Source of the DNA: Oscillospiraceae bacterium
Lineage (GTDB): Bacteria > Bacillota > Clostridia > Oscillospirales > Oscillospiraceae
Direction of reading: 5' to 3'
DNA length: 19,844 nucleotides
Assembly: GCA_016302405.1 (NCBI GenBank)
Contig: JAEDNR010000032.1
Span: forward strand, 1 to 19,844
Shown: positions 13,626 to 19,844 of the stretch, piece by piece
Layout: the number at the start of each line of letters is the position of its first letter
Numbering within the stretch: the stretch's first letter is position 1
The notes under the pieces: model-generated
What the model saw: only the letters and a program-made list of their open reading frames with translations
Databases searched by the model: none
What the model was told of the DNA's origin: nothing
Program-made: the position numbers and the translations under genes

Positions 13626-14929
13626 TTCTTAGCCGCCTCCTTCAGCATTTGCTTACCGGCCCGGATGGTCTCCACCAGAGGAAGCTTTCCGGGGCAGGTA
13701 AAGGCACAGCTTCCGCACTCGATACAGTCGGTCACATGAAGCCTTTCCAGCTCGTTAAGGTTCCCCGCCCGCTGGTACCGGTACAGATACAGCGGCTGCA
13801 GGCGCATGGGGCACACCCCCACGCATTTGCCGCAGCGCAGGCACACCGGGTTCTCGGCAGCGGCGTTCCGGTCTTTCAGCAGGCACAGTACGCAGTTGGT
13901 GGACTTCATCACCGGGATGGACAGGTCTCCCTGGGAAAGGCCCATCATGGGGCCGCCGCAGATGACCCGTTCCGTGGCGTCGTTGAGCCCGCCGGCCACC
14001 TCAATGAGGTCCCGGAAGGGGGTGCCGATACGGACGATAAAGTTCTGGGGCTCCCGGATGGCCTCGCCGGACACAGTGACAATCCGGCTGGTGACGGGCA
14101 CCCCCAGCTCCACCGCCCGGTAAATGGCGGCAAAGGTGGAGACGTTGAAGACAGCGCAGTTTACGCTCACGGGAAGCTGTCCCGGGGGGACCTCCCGTCC
14201 GGTGACGGCCTGAATGAGCTGCTTTTCCGCGCCCTGGGGATACCGGGTGGGAAGCACCGCCAGCTCGATGCCGGGGAAGCTATCCAGCATGGGACGCACC
14301 TTGGCGATTGCCTCGGGCTTATTGTCCTCCACTGCCAGCACGGCCCGCTTGGCGCCCACCACCGGCTGCAGGATCTGCATGCCTCTCAGCACCTGCTCCG
14401 GGTTGGTTCGCAGGAGGGTATCATCGGAAGTGATATAGGGCTCACACTCGCAGGCATTGGCAATCAGGGTATCCACCTTTCCCATGGCGGACAGGGCCTT
14501 TACGTTGCCGGGGAAAGCGGCGCCACCCATGCCCACGATGCCGGCCTCCCGGATAAGCCCCAGGATGGTGTCCGGGTCCATCTGCTCCGGGGAAGCGGCG
14601 GTGGGAGCGGGGATGGTGGTGTCCTGGAAGTCATTGTCAATGACCACCGACATGACCTTCTTTCCCGAGGCGTGGGGCCGGGGCTCCACGGCAACCACCG
14701 TGCCGGAAACGGAAGCATGTACCGGAACGCACAGGCCCTCCCCGTCTCCGATTTTCTGCCCCCGGAGCACCTTGTCCCCCACCTGAACCAGGGGAGTGCA
14801 GGGCATGCCGATGTGCTGGCTCATGGGAATCACCACCTGTTTGGGGATCACCGCTACGGATGGGGTGACCTTGGCGGACAGCTCCTTACGGTATACGGGA
14901 TGGATCCCACCGAAAAACTTATGTTTCAT
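13622..14929 (-). CDS. rnfC: RnfC-type NADH/Fe-S subunit
   Basis: 435 residues, full length. RnfC is the cytoplasmic subunit that binds NAD(H) and FMN. Seen: 'FFGGIHP' start, a biotinyl-like strand region (45-80), 'GIVGMGGAAFP' (130-140), 'NACECEPYITSDD' (158-170), 'GGPMMG' (325-330), and two [4Fe-4S] clusters: C363-x2-C366-x2-C369-x3-C373-P and C402-x2-C405-x2-C408-x3-C412-P. The start at 14929 has GAGGTG 6 bases upstream. It opens a tightly overlapped set with rnfD, rnfG and the small membrane gene. Promoter elements upstream are weak (TATATAAAT at 14943-14951) and the -35 region would fall in the adjoining MITE. Confidence 0.94.
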   Translation of the reverse strand: MKHKFFGGIHPVYRKELSAKVTPSVAVIPKQVVIPMSQHIGMPCTPLVQVGDKVLRGQKIGDGEGLCVPVHASVSGTVVAVEPRPHASGKKVMSVVIDNDFQDTTIPAPTAASPEQMDPDTILGLIREAGIVGMGGAAFPGNVKALSAMGKVDTLIANACECEPYITSDDTLLRTNPEQVLRGMQILQPVVGAKRAVLAVEDNKPEAIAKVRPMLDSFPGIELAVLPTRYPQGAEKQLIQAVTGREVPPGQLPVSVNCAVFNVSTFAAIYRAVELGVPVTSRIVTVSGEAIREPQNFIVRIGTPFRDLIEVAGGLNDATERVICGGPMMGLSQGDLSIPVMKSTNCVLCLLKDRNAAAENPVCLRCGKCVGVCPMRLQPLYLYRYQRAGNLNELERLHVTDCIECGSCAFTCPGKLPLVETIRAGKQMLKEAAKK

Positions 14930-14960
14930 GGATTCACCTCATTTATATAAGATCGTTTTC

Positions 14961-15125
14961 AAGGCAGCACCGCATAATGGGGCAAGGAGATTCGGCGAGA
15001 GATTTTGACACAAGCGAAAGTATGAAAAATGCGGGAATACTGGATGTATTTCCCATTTTTCATACTGCACGATTGGGGCAAAAGATCCGCCGAAGCCCGC
15101 AGTACCCATTGTGCGGTGTTGCCTT
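14961..15125. mobile_element. MITE-like element (~165 bp) between apbE and rnfC
   Basis: Terminal inverted repeats: left AAGGCAGCACCGCATAATGG, right (reverse complement) AAGGCAACACCGCACAATGG, 2 mismatches in about 21 bp, with weaker pairing for ~25 bp more (TTCGGCG shared). The centre is another inverted pair, TATGAAAAATGCGGG...CCCATTTTTCATA (15021-15064). No transposase is encoded. The family differs from the AAATTGGAATTT blocks. No clear target duplication is seen. Confidence 0.8.
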
Positions 15126-15162
15126 AAATTGTCAATTCGGCGAAGCCGACAAATTCCAATTT
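15126..15162. repeat. Fragment of the AAATTGGAATTT repeat at the apbE stop
   Basis: AAATTGTCAATTCGGCGAAGCCGAC then AAATTCCAATTT (15151-15162). Its reverse complement matches 7002-7040. It ends 2 bases before the apbE stop codon and directly adjoins the MITE. Confidence 0.8.
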
Positions 15163-15164
15163 GC

Positions 15165-16193
15165 CTATGTCCGGATCAGCTCCCGGAAGCCGGGGCTGTA
15201 ATACCGGTTCCCCTGGGCGTCCAGCCACATTGCCTCCGCGCCGCATTTCTCCAGCAGTTCCTGCCCTTCCTCCCGGGGCAGCAGGAACAGGGCAGTGGAC
15301 AGGGCGTCGGCCAGGCCGGAATCCCGGCAGGCGATGGTGACGGACCGCCAGCGATCAGCAGGCATCAGGGTTTCAGGGTCAATGATGTGATGGTAGGTCT
15401 TGCCGTCCACCACATAGTAGCGCTGATAGTCGCCGCTGGTAACGATGGCAAGATCCGTAATATTCAGAGTGTGCAGGTAATCCCCGCCGTCCGGGTCGGT
15501 GATCCCCACCACCCAGGCTTTGCCGGAATCGTCCTTCGGCCCGGTGGCGCAGACATTGCCGCCCACACTGATGAGAAGTCCCGTGGGGGCAGAGCAGGCC
15601 ACCTGCTGCACGGCCCAGCCCTTGGCCACCGCGCCCACATCCAGCCGCAGCAGAGGGTCCGCAAGATAGACGGTGGATTTTTCGGAATCGATGATCACAT
15701 CGTCCCAGCTGGCGTGCCGGCTTGCTTCCTCCAGCGCCTGCCGGTCCGGCAGGGCGGCGTTTGCCGGATCGTTGATTCCCTCGGTCCTTGCCTCGTGCCA
15801 TAATGACAGCACACTGCCCATGGCCACATTGACGGTGTGGCCGGTAAGCTCGTAGTAGGCTTTGCAGTCTGTGAGAAAGCGGATGATGATTTCATCCACG
15901 ACGACGGGTGACAGGCCAGCGTTGTCGTTGACAGTTTTCAGGTTAGATAGCCCATCGTAGTCGTTGTAGATGTCGAACAGTTGGTGATAGACAAGAAGCT
16001 GATCGTGGACCTGCTGAGCCTGTGCCTGAAAGGCTTCCTCGCTTTTCGCAAGGCCGCTGATAAAGGTCACGGTGTCAAACAGGGTCAGAAAGGTTGCCTG
16101 ATATTGCTTTTTAGGCTGCTCCTTTTCCGGCAGGGTACAGCCGGAAAGCAGCAGGGTAAGGGTCAGAACCAGTGCGGTCAATTTATGGAGCAT
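15165..16193 (-). CDS. apbE: FAD:protein FMN transferase (ApbE), lipoprotein
   Basis: 342 residues. It transfers FMN from FAD to a threonine in exported or membrane flavoproteins such as RnfG and RnfD. The N-terminus is a lipoprotein signal with lipobox LLSGC (Cys19), placing it on the outer face of the membrane. Conserved parts: 'LDVGAVAKGWAV', 'ISVGGNVCATG', 'HHIIDPETLMPA' and 'DSGLADALSTALF', whose Asp/Ser-Thr bind Mg2+. ATG 16193 is preferred over GTG 16202 because AGGTG lies 6 bases upstream. It follows the duplicated-domain lipoprotein and precedes the rnf block on the same strand, so RnfG and RnfD are the natural substrates. Confidence 0.94.
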   Translation of the reverse strand: MLHKLTALVLTLTLLLSGCTLPEKEQPKKQYQATFLTLFDTVTFISGLAKSEEAFQAQAQQVHDQLLVYHQLFDIYNDYDGLSNLKTVNDNAGLSPVVVDEIIIRFLTDCKAYYELTGHTVNVAMGSVLSLWHEARTEGINDPANAALPDRQALEEASRHASWDDVIIDSEKSTVYLADPLLRLDVGAVAKGWAVQQVACSAPTGLLISVGGNVCATGPKDDSGKAWVVGITDPDGGDYLHTLNITDLAIVTSGDYQRYYVVDGKTYHHIIDPETLMPADRWRSVTIACRDSGLADALSTALFLLPREEGQELLEKCGAEAMWLDAQGNRYYSPGFRELIRT

Positions 16194-16217
16194 AGGAGTC
16201 ACCTGCTAATTACATTT

Positions 16218-16245
16218 TCCGGCTGCCGGTCTTCCGGCAGCCGGA
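16218..16245 (-). promoter_or_regulatory. Intercistronic hairpin between lipoprotein and apbE
   Basis: Perfect 12-bp stem (16218-16229 with 16234-16245), 4-base loop, in the 61-base gap. It has no T-tract after it on the minus strand, so it is more likely an mRNA 3'-end stabiliser or partial attenuator than a full terminator. It could keep lipoprotein mRNA more abundant than apbE mRNA (inference). Confidence 0.6.
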
Positions 16246-16254
16246 GGAAGGTTC

Positions 16255-17349
16255 TTACTGAGCGGCCTTGGCGATCAGGGCCAGGAAATCACCGATGGAA
16301 ATGGTGACGGAGGCGGCAAGGTCGGCGTCCGCGGGAGCGGCCTTTTCGTTCACGGCGATTCCGGCTACCTCAGCGGCGGTCTTGCCGGTGACGTAGGCGG
16401 CAAAGGCGGCGGCCTGCTCGTTCCACTCGTACTTGGCGCCGCCGTAAGCTTTCATACCGTAGTTCTCGCCCAGTTCGTTCTTGGTCTGGACGGGGGCGGT
16501 GAGGTCGGTGGTGATGGCACCGGCGGCATCAAAGGCAACCTTGGCCTGGACGCTGTCGATATAGCAGGAGGAGATCACGTCGCCCTGCATGGTCACGGCA
16601 GTGATGTAGGCATCCAGCTGGGCGGTGCCGGCCTTTTCGGCGGTGGCATCCTTGCTGCCGCCCAGGCTGTTCACGGTGGCAATCTTCAGTACGTCGCCGG
16701 ACTGGGCGCCCAGGTGCTGGGCGTTATTTACAGCGGCTTCAATGCCGGCAACATAGCCTCCCAGATAGATGCTGGCGGTGGTGGCGAGGTCGGCATCCTT
16801 GGCATGGCCGGTCTCGTCCACGGCGCCGTTCTTCAGCTCGTCCACGGTCTTACCCACGGCGTACTTTGCCAGAGCGGCGACCTGCTCGTTCCACTCGTAC
16901 TGGGAGCCGCCGTAAGCCTTCATGCCGTAGGCCTCGCCCAGCTCGTTCTTGGTGGGAACCTCAGCGGTGAGGTCGGAGGTGATGGCGCCGGCGGCGCTGA
17001 ACTTCACGGTGGCGGGGATGCTGTCGATGACACAGGACTCGATCACGCCCTGGTCATTGACGGTAACGGCAACCACGGTCACATCGTACTTCGCCTGGCC
17101 GTCTTCCTCGGCGGTGGCGCTCTTGCTGCCGGAAATGTCGGTGCCGATGTACAGGCCGGTCTTCACCATGGCGGCAGCGGGGGCTTCGGTTTCGGGAGCG
17201 GCGGTGGTCTCGGGAGCGGCGGTGGTTTCGGGAGCCGCGGTGGTTCCCGCGTCACCGGTGGAAACGGGCGTTCCCGCGCAGCCGGCAAGCAGGCTCAGGG
17301 CCAGCGCCAGCGTCAGAAGGACGGCAAGCAGGTGCTTCATTTTCTTCAT
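16255..17349 (-). CDS. Duplicated-domain lipoprotein of the flavin/redox locus
   Basis: 364 residues. Lipoprotein signal with lipobox LAGC (Cys24), then a low-complexity linker with three ETTAAP-type hexapeptides (40-57), then two tandem copies of one domain (about 64-209 and 219-364). Matching landmarks sit 156 residues apart: 'KNELGEAYGMKAYGG' (134-148) and 'KNELGENYGMKAYGG' (290-304), each followed by 'YEWNEQ...GKT'; both copies end in 'DADLA...' before a short helix. The domain resembles lipoproteins seen beside FMN-transfer genes in clostridia, but no FMN-attachment SGAT is present. Likely exported and membrane-anchored; ligand or redox role is inference. GGAGG lies 9 bases upstream of the ATG. 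Confidence 0.8.
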   Translation of the reverse strand: MKKMKHLLAVLLTLALALSLLAGCAGTPVSTGDAGTTAAPETTAAPETTAAPETEAPAAAMVKTGLYIGTDISGSKSATAEEDGQAKYDVTVVAVTVNDQGVIESCVIDSIPATVKFSAAGAITSDLTAEVPTKNELGEAYGMKAYGGSQYEWNEQVAALAKYAVGKTVDELKNGAVDETGHAKDADLATTASIYLGGYVAGIEAAVNNAQHLGAQSGDVLKIATVNSLGGSKDATAEKAGTAQLDAYITAVTMQGDVISSCYIDSVQAKVAFDAAGAITTDLTAPVQTKNELGENYGMKAYGGAKYEWNEQAAAFAAYVTGKTAAEVAGIAVNEKAAPADADLAASVTISIGDFLALIAKAAQ

Positions 17350-17408
17350 TGAGAGATACCTCCAGAATTGATTTCGCTTTCTGATGACATCAGGAAGCTT
17401 TCCCGGAA

Positions 17409-17414
17409 AGTATA
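17409..17414 (-). promoter_or_regulatory. Candidate extended -10 promoter for the lipoprotein gene
   Basis: On the minus strand TGG-TATACT forms an extended -10 box about 60 bases before the start codon; no good -35 is visible. It would let the lipoprotein-apbE pair be expressed apart from the kinase gene. Confidence 0.45.
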
Positions 17415-17457
17415 CCAGAGCCGCCTTAACATAAGCTGAAAGAAACCTGAATAATTA

Positions 17458-18492
17458 TTAAGATTTTGTCGGATTCTGCGGATCCGGGCAGAAAAACCGG
17501 GGAAGGGCCACGGTAAACGCGGTACCCTCTCCCACCTTGCTGCTTGCCTGGATGGTGCCGTGGTGATCCTCAGCCACCTGGGCGGCGATGGCGAGGCCCA
17601 GGCCGGTGCCCGCCCCCGCTTTCTTGGTGGTAAAGAAAGGCTCGAAAATATGGGGGAGGTCCGTCTCCGGAATGCCGCAGCCGGTGTCGGCGACCCGGAG
17701 AAAAAGGGTATCCTCATCAAACCAGGTGCCGATGGTCAGTGTCCCGCCCTCCGGCATGGCCTGGAAGCTGTTGAGAATCAGGTTTAGCAGCAGCTGGGAA
17801 AGCTGCAGCTCATTGGCCCGGAGGCGCTGGTCCCAGCAGTTCAGGTTCAGCTTCACCTCCACCTGCTCCGGCTTTGCCGGGGCGGCCACATCCAGGGTCT
17901 TTCGCACCAGCTCGTCCAGGGAAACCTCCCGGAAGAAAGCGCCGGAATTGGTGCGGGACAGGTCCGACAGCCGGGAGATAATGGTTTTGGCCTTTTGGGA
18001 GGCGTCGTATACCGCAAGAAGCGCGTCATAAAGCTCGGTATCGGTTTCGGGGATCTTTTCCAGGGCCAGAAGGCTGTAGCCCATAATGGGGGTCAGGAGG
18101 TTGTTGAATTCATGGGCGATGCTGGAGGTCAGGGTGGCGATGATCTCCAGACGCTGGTGGTGGGCAAGGGACTGGAGCTGCCGGTTCAGCTGCTCGACAG
18201 CCTCATTTTTTCGGCGCAGGGCCCGGATCTGACGGTGGCTGCGGCCTACCAGCCGCAGGAAGAAGATCATCAGAAGGCAGAGCCCCACGACGATTACTCC
18301 CCCGCATACCAGCATGGCCAGGGCATCCGGCCGCAGTGCTTTCAGCAGCGCCTCGTGGCTGTCATGGCTCAGAACGATCTGTTCGCAGCGCCGGAACACA
18401 AGCATGGCGGCACAGGTGCCGATCAAAATGAGCAGCAGGGAGACAGACAGCAGCACGCCTGCGGTCCATTTACGCGGTTTGCTCTGTTTCAT
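17458..18492 (-). CDS. Sensor histidine kinase
   Basis: 344 residues. Two membrane helices (about 12-33 and 58-81) enclose only about 25 residues outside, so the sensor loop is very short. A linker helix leads to the HisKA H-box 'SSIAHEFNNLLTPIMGY' with phospho-acceptor His127, of the NtrB-like 'HEFNN' type. The ATPase domain has the N-box 'LNLILNSFQAM' (Asn241), 'ADTGCGIPE' (268-276), 'FEPFFTTK' (283-290) and 'GTGLGLAI' (295-302). All catalytic parts are present. RBS AAGGGGG lies 5-6 bases before the ATG. It is first in the minus-strand series ahead of the lipoprotein, apbE and rnf genes, and may control them with the response regulator across the divergent spacer (inference). Confidence 0.93.
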   Translation of the reverse strand: MKQSKPRKWTAGVLLSVSLLLILIGTCAAMLVFRRCEQIVLSHDSHEALLKALRPDALAMLVCGGVIVVGLCLLMIFFLRLVGRSHRQIRALRRKNEAVEQLNRQLQSLAHHQRLEIIATLTSSIAHEFNNLLTPIMGYSLLALEKIPETDTELYDALLAVYDASQKAKTIISRLSDLSRTNSGAFFREVSLDELVRKTLDVAAPAKPEQVEVKLNLNCWDQRLRANELQLSQLLLNLILNSFQAMPEGGTLTIGTWFDEDTLFLRVADTGCGIPETDLPHIFEPFFTTKKAGAGTGLGLAIAAQVAEDHHGTIQASSKVGEGTAFTVALPRFFCPDPQNPTKS

Positions 18493-18548
18493 GTGTACCC
18501 CCTTGTCAAGCGGATAAAACCCGCATATAATATAGATAATTGCTTTGC

Positions 18549-18793
18549 AAATTAGAATTTGCGCAGACCATCGAATTCCCGGTCATTGCGAGCCAGTCCT
18601 CAGACTGGCGTGGCAATCCCCCGGTTAGACGTACCACTTTTTCGTGGATAGACACCGGAAAACGGTACAAAAGGACGGTCTGTATGACGATGGGTTGCCT
18701 GGAATTCGATGGAGATTCCCACACCAGCGTGCGCGCTGGTTCGGAATGACAGTGTTGTTCGGGGCGTGCGCTCACCTCTACAAATTCCAATTT
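18549..18793. repeat. ~245-bp repeat between kinase and response regulator (copy 2)
   Basis: Bounded by AAATTAGAATTT (18549-18560, one base off the canonical end) and AAATTCCAATTT (18782-18793). Bases 18549-18751 match the reverse complement of 11244-11445. Hairpins inside include GCCAGT-CCTCAG-ACTGGC (18592-18609 region) and ACCAGCG-TGCG-CGCTGGT (18723-18740). Apparent reading frames through it match those of the other copy and reflect repeat sequence only. Confidence 0.88.
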
Positions 18794-18827
18794 ACCGCGG
18801 TGCCGGATAAAACCGTTGCGCTTTTAC

Positions 18828-18833
18828 TATAAT
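18828..18833 (+). promoter_or_regulatory. Candidate -10 box of the response-regulator gene
   Basis: Perfect TATAAT about 38 bases before the GTG start; the -35 region (GGATAA around 18806) is poor, as seen at activator-dependent promoters. The repeat ends only 34 bases upstream, so any activator site would fall at the repeat edge. Confidence 0.5.
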
Positions 18834-18870
18834 AAGAAAAAAACAACTGTCTGTAAAGGGGGAATTTTCC

Positions 18871-19554
18871 GTGGCGGATGTTGTGCTGATCGTGGATGAC
18901 GATGAATCGGTGCGGAATATGCTCTACAAGGTCATCCGCAGCGCCGGGATGGAGGCGCTCACCGTATCCAGTGGGGAAGAAGCGCTGGAAGCCGTAGGGA
19001 AGCGGCCCTTTGACCTGATGCTGCTGGATGTAAACCTGCGGGGCATGGACGGCTTCCGGGTGATTGAGGCCCTCCGGGGCCGGGGAATCCGGCTTCCCGT
19101 CATTATCGTCAGCGGCCGGAAAGAAGATTACGACACCCTTTACGGCCTGGACATCGGGGCGGATGACTATGTGACGAAGCCCTTTAATCCTGTGGTCCTG
19201 GCGGCCAAGGCAAAGGCCCTGATCCGCAGGAGCCGGGGAGCCCTTTCCGGCTCGGAGCCGGTGATTACCGCGGGGCCCTTCCAGTACGATACCAGTACCC
19301 TGCGGTTTTATAAAAACGGCCGGGAGATTATTCTTTCCTCCAAGGAAAACGCCATGATGAAGCTTTTTCTGGACAATGTGAACCGGATCTTCCCCAAGGA
19401 CATGCTCTATGAGCTGATCTGGGGGCAGACCATCATCGACGAAAACGCCATTATGGTCTATATCAACCGCCTCCGGCAGAAAATCGAGGAGGATCCTGCC
19501 CGCCCGAAGTATATCCAGACCGTCCGGGGCCTGGGCTACCGGTTTGTGGTGTAA
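18871..19554 (+). CDS. OmpR-family response regulator
   Basis: 227 residues. The receiver domain (1-120) shows the acidic pocket Asp10-Asp11, phospho-acceptor Asp53 in 'DLMLLDVNL', and Lys103 in 'DYVTKPF'. A winged-helix DNA-binding domain (about 130-227) ends with 'YINRLRQKIEEDPARPKYIQTVRGLGYRF', of which the recognition helix and wing are typical of OmpR/PhoB. The start is GTG at 18871, with AAAGGGGGA 7 bases upstream; no ATG is better placed. It faces away from the histidine kinase across a repeat-filled spacer; the two are likely partners, but the divergent layout is unusual and the pairing is inference. Confidence 0.94.
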   Translation: MADVVLIVDDDESVRNMLYKVIRSAGMEALTVSSGEEALEAVGKRPFDLMLLDVNLRGMDGFRVIEALRGRGIRLPVIIVSGRKEDYDTLYGLDIGADDYVTKPFNPVVLAAKAKALIRRSRGALSGSEPVITAGPFQYDTSTLRFYKNGREIILSSKENAMMKLFLDNVNRIFPKDMLYELIWGQTIIDENAIMVYINRLRQKIEEDPARPKYIQTVRGLGYRFVV

Positions 19555-19619
19555 ATCCCCCGCGCCCCAAAACGCGGCGGTGAAGTCGGGGGCAGGGATT
19601 AACAGAATAGATTCCGGTC

Positions 19620-19722
19620 AGGATTGGAAAAAAACAGAGCTGGAGGGAGAATTCTCCTGCGGGTAGAGACGGACACGGCTCCGGTAGGTTGCCGGAGAGA
19701 AAAAAGGGTGGTATTATGAGCG
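19620..19722 (+). other. Possible degenerate T-box-like leader
   Basis: The stretch has features that recall the 3' part of a T-box leader: GTAGAGACGG, a stem CTCCGG-TAGGTTG-CCGGAG (19679-19697), an A-tract and AGGGTGGTA (19705-19713). The T-box core should continue CCGCG but reads TTATG, and the flanking repeat starts about 10 bases on. No downstream gene is in view. The call is weak. Confidence 0.25.
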
Positions 19723-19844
19723 TGCTTATCGGTGTTCTTCAGCAAATTGAGAATTTGACGGGCAGTTAAAGCGCGCGGGTGGTTAGACGCCTCGCCCCCC
19801 GCACTTGTGAGGGGGGTGTCCCTGCGCTAGCGCAGGGACGGGGG
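19723..19844. repeat. Double-hairpin repeat module, right-edge copy
   Basis: TGCTTATCGGT, a variant end AAATTGAGAATTT (19744-19756), GACGGGCAGTTAAA, GGTTAGACGCCTCG, hairpin 1 (C6-G-CAC-TT-GTG-A-G6, 19795-19816) and hairpin 2 (GTCCCTGCGC-TA-GCGCAGGGAC, 19818-19839). It parallels 11050-11179 and runs off the window. Confidence 0.85.

Noticed and set aside
13649..14950. Long plus-strand open frame of 433 residues opposite rnfC
   Set aside because: His/Gly/Gln-rich composition typical of an antisense shadow of a GC-rich gene; rnfC on the minus strand is certain.
18506..18790. Minus-strand open frame of 94 residues
   Set aside because: Shadow of the repeat copy 2; not a gene.
19679..19710. Rho-independent terminator after the response regulator
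   Set aside because: The 6-bp stem is followed by A and G residues, not a T-tract, on the plus strand.

Overview
The window looks like a chromosomal segment of a GC-rich Bacillota of the class Clostridia, most likely Oscillospirales. The reasons are AGGAGG-type ribosome binding sites, TTGACA/TATAAT promoters, a MrnC-RqcH gene pair, ApbE/Rnf-type flavin genes and dense small intergenic repeats. The species call is inference.

Layout. Bases 1-51 are the 3' end of a 5S rRNA, so an rRNA operon lies to the left. A terminator follows, then a strong promoter with tRNA-Gln(TTG) and tRNA-Lys(TTT) and their terminator. A lower-GC, stand-alone gene (550-2226) encodes an RCC1-like repeat protein with a C-terminal zinc ribbon. 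A GyrI-like ligand-binding protein (2300-2788, minus) is transcribed divergently from an MFS transporter (2982-4241). The transporter is followed on the same strand by a Gx-type membrane protein (heptaprenyl diphosphate synthase component I family), Mini-ribonuclease III and RqcH. A NodB-type polysaccharide deacetylase (minus), peptide chain release factor 1 (plus) and a GH28 glycosidase (minus) come next.

The right 8 kb is an extracytosolic flavin/redox locus on the minus strand. In transcription order it holds a sensor histidine kinase, a duplicated-domain lipoprotein, the FMN transferase ApbE, and rnfC-rnfD-rnfG plus a coupled small membrane protein of unknown family. The Rnf block ends in its own terminator. 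Genes for RnfE, RnfA and RnfB are not present, so this is either a reduced, possibly distinct Rnf-like complex or one completed from another locus. An OmpR-type response regulator faces away from the kinase across a repeat element.

Nearly every intergenic space from 4.2 kb onward holds modular, hairpin-forming repeats. Blocks open with AAATTGGAATTT and close with its reverse complement. Several hairpins differ between copies by paired, compensatory substitutions, which points to selection on folded structure. The repeats abut or supply stop codons (MFS, rqcH, apbE), occupy the release factor 1 leader, and lie between the kinase and response regulator.
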